DNA of 38,300 bases from the NCBI GenBank assembly GCA_947632375.1, contig CANRPF010000001.1, positions 92,131 through 130,430 of the forward strand, written 5' to 3'. Made by a program: the position numbers and the translations under genes. The notes beneath the pieces are model-generated. The model had not been told where the DNA came from, searched no databases, and saw only the letters and a list, made by a program, of their open reading frames with translations. Source of the DNA: an uncultured Bacilli bacterium. GTDB taxonomy: Bacteria; Bacillota_I; Bacilli_A; RF39; UBA660. This document shows positions 14,761 through 22,754 of this stretch, one piece after another. Positions within the stretch are counted from its first letter, which is position 1. The number at the start of each line of letters is the position of its first letter.

Positions 14761-16272
14761 ATGAAAAAAAGTTTTAAGTTTATGTTTGTATTAGCAGTTA
14801 TGCTTTTTAGTGGAAAATTAATTACAAATGCTGAAAGTTCTTATTGGAATAATTATTTCAATGAAAAAAATCCAATTTCAACCACTGGTCAATGTGGTTA
14901 TGGTGGCGGAGGATTAACAAATTGGGAAAGCCACTCAAACAATTATACTATTAAGATAGGTGGATGTGGTAGTTCCAGCGATCCATTTACTTTTTGGAGC
15001 ACATGGTATACTAATAATGAATTATATTTTGATGTAACAGATGTAACTGCAAAAAGTAGTAATGATTCAATAGTTTCTGTAGAAGTAAAACCTTATGACT
15101 TTTCTAAGGAACAAGAAGAATTTGAAAAATATGTAGATTGGTATAAGAGCTTAAGTTTAGATGAATTCAATAAATTATATTTAGAATATTATAATAGTGA
15201 TGAAAATCCTGTAAAACCACTTGAAGAAAAACCAGAGTGGTGGAAATATAACAATGAATTAGATGAATATAATGATGATTATGAAACAGAACCAACTACT
15301 TGGTGGGAAGCATATCATTTAAAAGAAAAACCATCTAATGCTGTAGAAATTTTAACAAATGCTCATGATTTAGGAAATGCAACAATTACTTTAAGTGCTT
15401 CTTCAAAAGACCCTATTAATATTGATTGGACAATTAGTGTTCGTGATTTTGATCCAAGTCCATTAACGGGTAAATTTGATAATAAAGCTCAAGGATTAAT
15501 AGAAATATTAAATAATTTAGATAAATATAAAGAAATTGTTCCTATAAGAGGAGATTCTGACTATGATAATTATAATTTCTCATATTATGTAGAAGAAAAT
15601 GAAGATTTATCTGGAGTTATAAATGCCTTAAAAGGAAAAGATATAACTTTATATTTTAATGGTTATAGTGAAGTAGGAGAAGAAAGTTATTATTTAAATG
15701 GATTAGATATAAAAAATACTGTTGGAAAAGGATTTACATATGACCATAAAATATCTATGGAAACATCAGTTAATAAGGAAAAAATAGATGAATTAGTTGA
15801 TTTAAAAGATGCTATTTATATAGATTTTACTTATCATGGTGCGCTACCTACAAATTATAATTTAAACGTTAATATTAAAGAGTATCTAGCAAATCAGTTT
15901 TTTGACAAATTAGAGTGTGATAAATATGAACTTTATTCATCTGAAATGTATGCTTGTACAGATAATGCTAATAAAGAATTAAAAGAATATTTAAAAAATA
16001 CAGAATTTACTTTATTATATTTCAATCCAGAAACTAACAAAATGGAAGTTGTAAAAGATAAATTAAAGGCTGATGAATTTGGAAATGTAGTATTAGAATT
16101 TGAACATTTTTCATCATATGTTTTAGCAGCTAATTATCAATTAAAAGAGCCTGTTTTATCTAGTATAAATAATGCACAAACTTCATCTGTTGATGTTGTA
16201 TTCTATGGAATATTAGCAATTATTTCATTAGGTGGTATTATATATATCGGATTGAAGAAAAAAACAAATTAA
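14761..16272 (+). CDS. Secreted, wall-anchored surface protein A with NAQT sorting signal
   Basis: A 503-residue protein with a clear signal peptide (KKSFKFMFVLAVMLFSG, likely cleaved near NAES). The mature part has a Gly- and Cys-bearing N-terminal segment (C44-type GQCGYGGGG, then IGGCGSSS), a Trp- and acid-rich stretch (PEWWKYNNELDE, TTWWEAYHLKEK), and a C-terminal domain of the kind that precedes wall anchors (LLYFNPETNKMEVV ... LEFEHFSSYVLAA). It ends with NAQT (471-474), SSVDVV, a hydrophobic segment and KKKTN, the layout of a sortase substrate with NAQT|S instead of LPXTG or NPQT[NG]. A class B sortase follows 70 bp downstream. A homologous tail is present in the protein at 22755-23984. 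The function of the ectodomain is unknown. Confidence 0.8.
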   Translation: MKKSFKFMFVLAVMLFSGKLITNAESSYWNNYFNEKNPISTTGQCGYGGGGLTNWESHSNNYTIKIGGCGSSSDPFTFWSTWYTNNELYFDVTDVTAKSSNDSIVSVEVKPYDFSKEQEEFEKYVDWYKSLSLDEFNKLYLEYYNSDENPVKPLEEKPEWWKYNNELDEYNDDYETEPTTWWEAYHLKEKPSNAVEILTNAHDLGNATITLSASSKDPINIDWTISVRDFDPSPLTGKFDNKAQGLIEILNNLDKYKEIVPIRGDSDYDNYNFSYYVEENEDLSGVINALKGKDITLYFNGYSEVGEESYYLNGLDIKNTVGKGFTYDHKISMETSVNKEKIDELVDLKDAIYIDFTYHGALPTNYNLNVNIKEYLANQFFDKLECDKYELYSSEMYACTDNANKELKEYLKNTEFTLLYFNPETNKMEVVKDKLKADEFGNVVLEFEHFSSYVLAANYQLKEPVLSSINNAQTSSVDVVFYGILAIISLGGIIYIGLKKKTN

Positions 16273-16296
16273 TAAATTTCTTTAAGAAAGTTATAG

Positions 16297-16327
16297 AAAG
16301 GTGAATTTCTTAATATTCATCTTTTTA
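16297..16327 (+). terminator. Terminator between surface protein A and sortase
   Basis: AAAGGTGAAT-TTCTTAAT-ATTCATCTTT gives a 10-bp stem with one G-U pair, followed by T's. Partial read-through would allow low sortase expression, because no separate sortase promoter stands out. Confidence 0.65.
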
Positions 16328-16342
16328 TTTTAGAGGGTCTTT

Positions 16343-17119
16343 ATGGAAAAGATAAAAAAGAAAGTAAAATTAAAACTAAAAAAGAAAGTAATAATAATAG
16401 CAATTTTATCAATCATTTTTGCTATTTCTATTTATAAATTATCATTCTTTTATTTTGATTCTCATAATAATAAAGTTGAAAATGAAAATATATTAAATAA
16501 TATAACAGAGGTAACAACCATTATAAATGATAAAGGAGAAAAAGAAGAAATTTTTTCTGTAGATTTTGATGAACTAAAAAAAACAAATCCTGATATTAAA
16601 GGCTGGATAAGAATGGATAATAATAATATTAGTTATCCTATAGTACAATCAACGGACAATTCTTATTATTTAAATCATTCTATAAATAAGAAAAGAAATT
16701 CATTAGGTACAATTTTTATGGATTATAGAAATACTTCATGGGATGATAAAAACGTTGTTATATTTGGACATAATGGTAGTGATAAATCAATGTTTGGACG
16801 ATTAAGATATATTTTTAATAAAGATTATTTTAATGAACCTAATAAAAATATAATAGAAATTATAGATACTACGAATAATACACATTATTATGAAATATTT
16901 TCATATTATATTATAGAAGCTGAAGAATACTATATAACAACTAATTTTAATAGTGATAATGAATATTTAGATTTTTTAAATAATATAAAACAAAGAAGTT
17001 ATAAAAATTTTAATATAGACTTAAAAGCAAGTGATAAAATTATTACATTATCAACATGTAATGGAAGTGGTGCAACAACAAAACGTACTGTTGTACATGC
17101 AAGACTAATAGAAAGGTAA
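16343..17119 (+). CDS. srtB: Class B sortase
   Basis: A 258-residue transpeptidase with a basic N-terminus and one membrane anchor (VIIIAILSIIFAISIYKLSFFYF), then the sortase B core: NPDIKGWIRMDNNNISYPIVQ, GTIFMDYRN, catalytic His143 in VIFGHNGSDKSMFGRL, Cys239 in ITLSTCNG, and Arg248 in TKRTVVHARL. All three catalytic residues are intact. Sortase B enzymes join a Thr-cleaved surface protein to peptidoglycan. The neighbouring surface protein and the one at 22755 both carry NAQTSS rather than a standard motif, so this enzyme probably has altered substrate specificity (inference). The ribosome-binding site GAGGG lies about six bases before the ATG. Confidence 0.92.
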   Translation: MEKIKKKVKLKLKKKVIIIAILSIIFAISIYKLSFFYFDSHNNKVENENILNNITEVTTIINDKGEKEEIFSVDFDELKKTNPDIKGWIRMDNNNISYPIVQSTDNSYYLNHSINKKRNSLGTIFMDYRNTSWDDKNVVIFGHNGSDKSMFGRLRYIFNKDYFNEPNKNIIEIIDTTNNTHYYEIFSYYIIEAEEYYITTNFNSDNEYLDFLNNIKQRSYKNFNIDLKASDKIITLSTCNGSGATTKRTVVHARLIER

Positions 17120-17132
17120 TCCTTTCTATTTT
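17108..17132 (+). terminator. Terminator after the sortase gene
   Basis: ATAGAAAGG-TAAT-CCTTTCTAT, a 9-bp stem with the srtB stop codon in its loop, followed by TTT. Confidence 0.7.
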
Positions 17133-17167
17133 AGTATATAAAAAAATTATGAAAAAAATTTAATATA

Positions 17168-17176
17168 TGTTATACT
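17168..17176 (+). promoter_or_regulatory. Extended -10 promoter of rplI-dnaB
   Basis: TGT-TATACT with no clear -35. The predicted start near 17183 is about nine bases before the ribosome-binding site GGAGG, so an in-frame ATG at 17181 cannot be used. Confidence 0.6.
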
Positions 17177-17201
17177 ATATATGAAATTTTTGGAGGTATT
17201 C

Positions 17202-17639
17202 ATGAAAGTTATACTTTTAAAAGATGTCAAAAAGCAAGGAAAAAAAGATGATATAATTGAAGTTAGTGATGGTTATGCTAATAACTTTTTAATTAAAAAT
17301 GGATTAGCTATTAAGTATACTAATGGAAGTAAAAATAAATTAGATTATGAAATTAATAAACGATTAGAAGAAGAACAAAAAGAAGTAGAAAAATTACTTG
17401 AGATAAAAAAAGAATTAGAAAAAAAAGAAATTGTATTTGATGCCAAAAAAGGGAAAAATGGTAAAATTTTTGGTACAATAAGTTCAAAACAAATTAGTGA
17501 AGCTATTAAAAAATTAGGATATAATATAGATAAGAAAACAATTATATTAGATTATCCAATTGATACGGTTGGCACACATAAAATAGTAGCTAAAGTACAT
17601 AAAAAAGTTGAAATAATATTGAATGTTATAGTTCGTTAG
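17202..17639 (+). CDS. rplI: 50S ribosomal protein L9
   Basis: A 145-residue L9. The N-terminal rRNA-binding domain reads [31 protein letters not shown], a long charged helix follows (about residues 45-75), and the C-terminal domain contains [16 protein letters not shown] and [15 protein letters not shown]9 stabilises the L1 region of the 50S subunit. The ATG at 17202 behind TGGAGG matches the family N-terminus. dnaB begins 10 bp after its stop, the usual rplI-dnaB pair of Bacillota. Confidence 0.95.
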   Translation: MKVILLKDVKKQGKKDDIIEVSDGYANNFLIKNGLAIKYTNGSKNKLDYEINKRLEEEQKEVEKLLEIKKELEKKEIVFDAKKGKNGKIFGTISSKQISEAIKKLGYNIDKKTIILDYPIDTVGTHKIVAKVHKKVEIILNVIVR

Positions 17640-17649
17640 GAGTGTTTTT

Positions 17650-18996
17650 ATGGCTGAAAGAAAAATGCCACAAAATTTAGAAGCTGAAATGTCAGTTCTT
17701 GGATGCTGCTTTATCAGCTCGGTTGCATTAGATAAAGTCTGCGAAGAAGTTAGTTCAGATATGTTTTTTAGTGAAGCAAATAAAAAAATATTTGAAGCTA
17801 TTTATGAACTACATAAAAATAAAATACCAATTGATTCAACTACTTTAACTAACGAAATAGAAAAAACAGAAAATATTAATTCAATCGGAGGAATAGAGTA
17901 TTTAAGTGAAGTAATAGATTCTGTAATTACAGCAGCAAATATAGATTATTATATAGATATAGTAAGAGATAAAGCATTAAGACGAAAATTAATTGAAGCA
18001 AATACAACTATCATTACAAATGCATATGATGAAGAAAATGAAACTAATGAATTAATAGAAAATGCAGAAAAAAGTATTTTTAGTGTAACTAAGGCAAGAA
18101 AAGCTGGAGAATTTAAAACTATTAATGAGGTAATGCATAATACTGAAAAGATAATTAATGATTTGGCAAAAAATGATAAGGAAATTACAGGTGTTGCCAC
18201 AGGATTTTATGATTTTGATAAATTAACAAGCGGTTTGCATGAAAATGAATTGATAATTATTGCAGCTAGACCAGCAATGGGAAAAACTGCTTTTGGATTA
18301 AATATTGCAGTTAATGCTGCTATTAATTGTCAAAAAAATGTTGCACTTTTCAATTTAGAAATGAACGCAGAACAACTTGCAATGCGTATGATTAGTGCTT
18401 CAGGCGGAATAGACCAAAATAAATTAAGAACAGGAAGATTAGAACACAACGATTGGAAAAAAGTAAATGAAGCTATTAGTGAATTAAGTAATACACGTAT
18501 ATTTATTGAAGATGCTTCTGGCATAACTGTTTCAGAGATTCGTGCTAAATGTAGAAGATTATCTACTCAAGGACCAGGATTAGGGTTAGTAGTAATAGAT
18601 TATTTACAATTGATTGAGGGTAGTAGTAAATATGCTGGTAATAGGCAACAAGAAGTATCTGAAATATCAAGATCTCTTAAAACCATGGCTATGGAATTAA
18701 AAGTTCCTGTTATTGCGCTAGCACAATTATCTCGTAGTGTTGAATTAAGAGAAAATAAAAGACCTATTATGAGTGATTTAAGAGAGTCAGGTTCAATTGA
18801 ACAAGATGCTGATATAGTAGGATTTTTATATAGAGATGACTATTATAATAGAAGTGCCGCTGAACAAACGAATATTAGTGTAACTGAATTAATTATTGGT
18901 AAGCATCGTAATGGCAATACCGGAACGATAGAATTATTATTTGAAAGAAATATGAGTAATTTTAGAAATTACTTAAAAAAGGATCAAGAAGGTTAG
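17650..18996 (+). CDS. dnaB: Replicative DNA helicase DnaB
   Basis: A 448-residue replicative helicase (called DnaC in Bacillus). The N-terminal domain begins PQNLEAEMSVLGCC. A linker follows, then the RecA-like motor: Walker A AARPAMGKTAFGLN (about 207-220), FNLEMNAEQLAMRM, Walker B LGLVVIDYLQLI, and VIALAQLSRSVELRENKRP with SIEQDADIV and GKHRNGNTG. It unwinds DNA ahead of the fork as a hexamer. The length is normal and no intein is present. The next gene starts almost directly at its stop, so the wall hydrolase, walJ, rlmH and ung downstream are probably co-transcribed. Confidence 0.97.
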   Translation: MAERKMPQNLEAEMSVLGCCFISSVALDKVCEEVSSDMFFSEANKKIFEAIYELHKNKIPIDSTTLTNEIEKTENINSIGGIEYLSEVIDSVITAANIDYYIDIVRDKALRRKLIEANTTIITNAYDEENETNELIENAEKSIFSVTKARKAGEFKTINEVMHNTEKIINDLAKNDKEITGVATGFYDFDKLTSGLHENELIIIAARPAMGKTAFGLNIAVNAAINCQKNVALFNLEMNAEQLAMRMISASGGIDQNKLRTGRLEHNDWKKVNEAISELSNTRIFIEDASGITVSEIRAKCRRLSTQGPGLGLVVIDYLQLIEGSSKYAGNRQQEVSEISRSLKTMAMELKVPVIALAQLSRSVELRENKRPIMSDLRESGSIEQDADIVGFLYRDDYYNRSAAEQTNISVTELIIGKHRNGNTGTIELLFERNMSNFRNYLKKDQEG

Positions 18997-19005
18997 GTGA
19001 ACTAT

Positions 19006-20502
19006 ATGGATATCTTTAATAAAATAATAAGCATTTTATTAACAACGATAATAGGTGTTTCAATATTTTTTATGGGTACTAAGGTAAAAGCTGAAGGAAA
19101 TCCAAATAAATTGTATCAAGTTTATTTAAATGGAGAAAAAATTGGTTTGTTAACAAATAAAGATGAACTTCTAAATCTTATAGATAAAGAACAAAGTAGT
19201 ATAAAAGAAAAATATGGTGTTGATAAAGTATATCCTCCAAATGGATTAGATATAGAAGAAGTTGTAACTTATGATAATGATATTAATAGTGTTAATGATG
19301 TTTATAACATTATAAGATCAAAAGAACCATTTACAATAAGTGGATATAAAGTAACAATTAATTATAAAAATGAAGAAGGTAAATCCGCTAAAGATCCTTT
19401 AATTATAAATGTTTTAAATAAAGAAGATTTCGAAAAAGGTTTTTATGATACTGTCGCTGCTTTCGTAGGTAGTGAGAATTTAAAAGAATATGAAACTAAT
19501 AGTCAACCAGAAATAATAGATGTTGGTTCTAAAATTGAATATGTATATTGGAATGAAAATATAACTATAAAAGAAGATTATTTAAGTGTTAATGATGATA
19601 TTTATATGAATAGCAACGATATAAGTAAATTTTTACTTTTTGGAACTTTAGAAGAACCTAAAAAATATATAGTTAAAGATGGAGATAGTATAAATAGTGT
19701 TGCTGAGGCAAATAATTTAAACGTTGATGAATTTTTAGTAGCTAATCCAGAATTTACAAGTGCAAATGTACTTTTATCTGCAGGACAAGAAGTTAATACT
19801 GCTTTAATTAACCCTCAAGTAAGTATAGTATATGGAATAGAAAAAATAGAAGACGTTGAAAATAATTATAAAACTGAATATGAAGATGATGATACTTTAT
19901 ATGTTGGTAATAATAAAACAATTCAAGAAGGCGTTAATGGTAAAACTAGAGCAACTGAAAAAATACAATATATTAATGGAGAAATACAAGGATTATATAT
20001 AACAAATAAAAAAGAATTAAGTCCAACAGTAAATAAAATAGTTAAAAGAGGTACTAAGAAAGTAAATACTTCTCACTATGAATATTACGATTATGACTTT
20101 AGTAATGGTTCATGGCAATGGCCAACAATTACACCTTACGTAATAACAAGTAGATACGAATATAGATGGGGTAGTCTACATCAAGGAATAGATATTTCTG
20201 GATGTGGTAAAGGTTCTCCGATATCTGTTGTTAAAGATGGAGTAGTTACAGAAACAGGATCACATTATTCAATGGGTAATTATGTTATAGTAAACCATGG
20301 AAATAATTATTATACTATTTATATGCATTTACAAAAATATATTGTAAGTGTTGGACAATCTTTAAAAAGAGGACAACAACTAGGCATGATGGGATCTTCT
20401 GGTAATTCTACAGGAACGCATCTTCACTTAGGTGTTTATATAGGATACCCTTATAAGGGAGGATATTCTATTAATCCATGTAAGAGTATTTTCTCATGTT
20501 AG
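19006..20502 (+). CDS. Membrane-anchored LysM-G5-M23 peptidoglycan hydrolase
   Basis: About 498 residues. An N-terminal signal anchor (IISILLTTIIGVSIFFMG) is followed by a region of about 180 residues without clear homology, a LysM domain (YIVKDGDSINSVAEANNLNV, roughly 222-270), a G5-like domain (TLYVGNNKTIQEGVNGKTRA ... KIVKRGTKKV), and a C-terminal M23/LytM peptidase. The zinc-site motifs are complete: HQGIDIS (H-x3-D) and THLHLG (H-x-H), with YMHL between. It should cut stem-peptide cross-bridges in the wall, placed there by LysM and possibly G5. ATG 19006 has AGGTGA five bases upstream; GTG 18997, directly after the dnaB stop, is the alternative start. It overlaps walJ by 7 bp. Confidence 0.88.
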   Translation: MDIFNKIISILLTTIIGVSIFFMGTKVKAEGNPNKLYQVYLNGEKIGLLTNKDELLNLIDKEQSSIKEKYGVDKVYPPNGLDIEEVVTYDNDINSVNDVYNIIRSKEPFTISGYKVTINYKNEEGKSAKDPLIINVLNKEDFEKGFYDTVAAFVGSENLKEYETNSQPEIIDVGSKIEYVYWNENITIKEDYLSVNDDIYMNSNDISKFLLFGTLEEPKKYIVKDGDSINSVAEANNLNVDEFLVANPEFTSANVLLSAGQEVNTALINPQVSIVYGIEKIEDVENNYKTEYEDDDTLYVGNNKTIQEGVNGKTRATEKIQYINGEIQGLYITNKKELSPTVNKIVKRGTKKVNTSHYEYYDYDFSNGSWQWPTITPYVITSRYEYRWGSLHQGIDISGCGKGSPISVVKDGVVTETGSHYSMGNYVIVNHGNNYYTIYMHLQKYIVSVGQSLKRGQQLGMMGSSGNSTGTHLHLGVYIGYPYKGGYSINPCKSIFSC

Positions 20503-21260
20503 TATCTGTTTTAGCTAGTGGCTCTAAGGGTAATTGTACTTTAATAAAAACTGATACTAAAAATATTTTAATTGACGTTGGTATGAATCTTAAATACTTA
20601 TGCGAAAAATTAAAAGAAACGAACACTGCTATAGAAGATATTGATTATATTTTTATAACTCACTCACATAAAGATCATACTGCAGCTTTAAAAACAATTA
20701 TAAGAAGATATAATCCTACTATATGTATAGGTCAAAAGATGTTAATGGAAATTGATGGTTTAGATGATTATAAAGATATTATAATTTTAGTAGACGATGT
20801 TACTATAGATGATTTTGAAGTAGGAATAATAAAAACAAGTCATGATGTTATAGAATCTAATGGGTATATTATAACTTATAATAATTCTAGTGTTGTATAT
20901 ATTACTGATACGGGTTATATAAATAATAAATATTTTAAAAAAATTTATAATAAAACATTATACATAATGGAAAGTAATCATGATGTAGAAATGCTTATGC
21001 ATGGTTCAAGACCAGCATGGGTTAAAAAACGTGTTTTGAGTGATAAAGGTCACTTATCTAATATGGCTTCATCTTTTTATCTTTCAAAATTAATAGGAAA
21101 TAATACTAAATATGTTATTTTAGCCCATTTAAGTCAAGAAAATAATACAGAAGAAATAGCATTAAATACTTTAAAAAATACATTAGATGAATATAATGTA
21201 GAATTTAATAATATATTTATTGCAAAACAAAATGAAAAAACGGAGAATTTTATTATATGA
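20496..21260 (+). CDS. walJ: MBL-fold exonuclease-like protein WalJ/YycJ
   Basis: A 254-residue metallo-beta-lactamase-fold protein with the YycJ start VLASGSKGNCTLIKTD and the metal motif THSHKDH (H56, H58, D60, H61). Later ligand regions are TSHDV, YITDTG, ESNHD and LAHLSQENN. The family is linked to the WalK/WalR region in Bacillota and has been assigned 5' to 3' exonuclease activity; here no walRK genes are visible. Its start lies inside the end of the M23 gene and its TGA overlaps the rlmH ATG, so the three are translationally coupled. The yycJ-rlmH neighbourhood is typical of Bacilli. Confidence 0.9.
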   Translation: MLVSVLASGSKGNCTLIKTDTKNILIDVGMNLKYLCEKLKETNTAIEDIDYIFITHSHKDHTAALKTIIRRYNPTICIGQKMLMEIDGLDDYKDIIILVDDVTIDDFEVGIIKTSHDVIESNGYIITYNNSSVVYITDTGYINNKYFKKIYNKTLYIMESNHDVEMLMHGSRPAWVKKRVLSDKGHLSNMASSFYLSKLIGNNTKYVILAHLSQENNTEEIALNTLKNTLDEYNVEFNNIFIAKQNEKTENFII

Positions 21261-21691
21261 TTAAGCTAATAGTAGTAGGAAAAATTAAAGAACAATATTT
21301 AAATTCGTTAATTGATGATTATAAAGAGAGAATAAATAAATATCATAAGATAGAGATTATAGAAGTAAAAGATAGTACAATTACTGAAGAAGCCAAAGAA
21401 ATTTTAAAAAATATAGGTAAAAAAGAATTTATAATAACATTAGAAATAAATGGTAAAAAAATGGATAGTATAAGTTTTGCTAGTATGATAGATAAATGGT
21501 TTGTTTATAATTCAACTATAACATTCATTATAGGTGGTTCTAATGGTTTAGATAAATCTGTTACTGATATAAGTAATTACTCTTTATCATTTGGAGATTT
21601 AACTTATCCACATGGATTATTTAGAGGTATTTTATTAGAGCAAATATATAGAGCTTTTAAAATTAATAATAATGAAACATATCATAAGTGA
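21257..21691 (+). CDS. rlmH: 23S rRNA pseudouridine-1915 N3-methyltransferase RlmH
   Basis: A 144-residue SPOUT methyltransferase with all family marks: MIKLIVVGKIKEQYL at the start, FIITLEINGKKMDS, FIIGGSNGLD (SAM-binding trefoil loop) and the C-terminal FRGILLEQIYRAFKI ending YHK. It methylates pseudouridine 1915 of 23S rRNA on 70S ribosomes. It overlaps walJ in an ATGA, and ung begins 8 bp after its stop with its own ribosome-binding site (GTGAGGTAA). The length is slightly under the usual 155-160 residues but no motif is missing. Confidence 0.95.
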   Translation: MIKLIVVGKIKEQYLNSLIDDYKERINKYHKIEIIEVKDSTITEEAKEILKNIGKKEFIITLEINGKKMDSISFASMIDKWFVYNSTITFIIGGSNGLDKSVTDISNYSLSFGDLTYPHGLFRGILLEQIYRAFKINNNETYHK

Positions 21692-21699
21692 GGTAAATT

Positions 21700-22362
21700 A
21701 TGCATATTGGAAATGATTGGGATATAGTTCTTAAAGATATTTTTGAATCAGATGAATTTAGAAATTTAATTATAAAAGTAAATGAAAAATATAAAAATAA
21801 TATTTGCTTTCCTATGAAACAAGAAGTATTTAATGCAATTAAGTTAACTCCATATAAAGATGTAAAAGTTGTAATAGTAGGACAAGATCCTTATCATGGA
21901 GTTGGCGAAGCCCATGGTTTGTCATTTAGTGTACTATGTAAAAAATTGCCACCTAGTTTGCAAAATATTTATAAAGAATTATATGATGATTTAGGTATTA
22001 ATCCAAGTAGTAGTGGCAATCTTACTTGTTGGGCGAAAGAAGGAGTTTTACTTTTAAATAGCGTCTTAACAGTAGAAAAAGATAAGCCAGCAAGTCATAA
22101 AGATTTAGGATGGCAAGATTTTACTGATGAAATTATAAAAAGAATAGAAAAAAAAGATGATGTTGTTGTATATATATTATGGGGCAATTTTGCTAGAAGC
22201 AAAAAGGAATTAATAACAAATCCAAAGCATTTTATTATTGAAAGTGCTCATCCATCTCCATTTAGTGCAAGGTATGGCTTTTTTGGAAGTAGACCATTTA
22301 GCAGATGTAATAAATATTTAGAAGATAATGGCGCAAAACCAATTAATTGGGAAGTTAGATAA
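21700..22362 (+). CDS. ung: Uracil-DNA glycosylase (family 1)
   Basis: A 220-residue UDG with the catalytic water-activating motif GQDPYHG (D63), FSVLCKKLPPSLQNIYKEL, GVLLLNSVLTV, the active-site histidine in AHPSPFS (H184), and FGSRPFSRCNKYL near the end. It removes uracil from DNA as the first step of base-excision repair. It is the last gene of the rplI-dnaB transcription unit; a terminator stem overlaps its stop codon. A second, unrelated glycosylase of the UDG superfamily lies at 33634-34116. Confidence 0.97.
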   Translation: MHIGNDWDIVLKDIFESDEFRNLIIKVNEKYKNNICFPMKQEVFNAIKLTPYKDVKVVIVGQDPYHGVGEAHGLSFSVLCKKLPPSLQNIYKELYDDLGINPSSSGNLTCWAKEGVLLLNSVLTVEKDKPASHKDLGWQDFTDEIIKRIEKKDDVVVYILWGNFARSKKELITNPKHFIIESAHPSPFSARYGFFGSRPFSRCNKYLEDNGAKPINWEVR

Positions 22363-22374
22363 ACTTCTCTTTTT
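22349..22374 (+). terminator. Terminator after ung
   Basis: GGGAAGTT-AGATA-AACTTCTC (8-bp stem, one G-U) followed by five T. The ung stop codon sits at the loop edge. Confidence 0.75.
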
Positions 22375-22394
22375 GTATATTTTTGTAAAATGTG

Positions 22395-22424
22395 TTGTAA
22401 ATCATATTACATTATATTGATAAT
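22395..22424 (+). promoter_or_regulatory. Candidate promoter of leader RNA 1
   Basis: TTGTAA (22395-22400), an 18-base spacer and GATAAT (22419-22424). The start would be near 22431, just ahead of the structured stretch. Confidence 0.45.
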
Positions 22425-22430
22425 AATTTT

Positions 22431-22529
22431 GTAAAGTAATAAACTTAAGATAGCAAGATAATACATTGCTAAGGGTTGGATGGTACTAGTTACTAATTCG
22501 CAAAAAGATAATAAAAGTTATCTTTTTTT
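22431..22529 (+). ncRNA. Structured leader or small RNA ending in a terminator
   Basis: No coding frame is visible here. The sequence can form AGCAA/TTGCT (22452-22456 with 22466-22470) and TGGTA-CTAGT-TACTA, with an unpaired GC-richer AAGGGTTGGA between. A terminator follows: AAGATAA (22505-22511), loop, TTATCTT (22518-22524) and T to 22529. A second AAGATAAT copy at 22455-22462 could pair with the terminator's 3' arm, giving a possible antiterminator. I do not recognise a known riboswitch class. It could control the surface-protein gene at 22755 or act as a free small RNA. Confidence 0.45.
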
Positions 22530-22568
22530 ATGTGATATATTTTGTAAGATAATATCATATAAAAAGTG

Positions 22569-22598
22569 TTGATAGTCTTTTATATATTATGTTAAAAT
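22569..22598 (+). promoter_or_regulatory. Candidate promoter of surface-protein gene B
   Basis: TTGATA (22569-22574), an 18-base spacer and TAAAAT (22593-22598). Transcription would begin near 22605, downstream of leader RNA 1, giving a second start for the 22755 gene. Confidence 0.5.
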
Positions 22599-22604
22599 TA
22601 TACT

Positions 22605-22754
22605 ATAGGTTATATAGGCTAAAATACTGCATTGTAGTTAAATAGCTTCGGAACATGATTGATCATGTATTTCTTATTTCATAGTAATAATATTCGTAAA
22701 GAATATTTATTATATATTGAATAAAATTTTATATGTAAGAAAGGAAAGGTAAAA
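22605..22754 (+). promoter_or_regulatory. Structured 150-base 5' leader of surface-protein gene B
   Basis: A long untranslated leader without an open frame. It can form GCTA/TAGC enclosing an inner ACT/AGT pairing, then TTCGGA, a hairpin ACATGA-TTGA-TCATGT (22653-22668), and AATATTC-GTAAA-GAATATT (22689-22707). The ribosome-binding site AAGGAAAGG lies just before the ATG. No intrinsic terminator is seen in this part. Its length contrasts with the very short leaders elsewhere in the window. Confidence 0.4.

Noticed and set aside
22431-22529. c-di-GMP, guanidine, ZTP or fluoride riboswitch
   Set aside because: None of the conserved cores that I know for these classes can be aligned; only generic hairpins and a terminator are visible.
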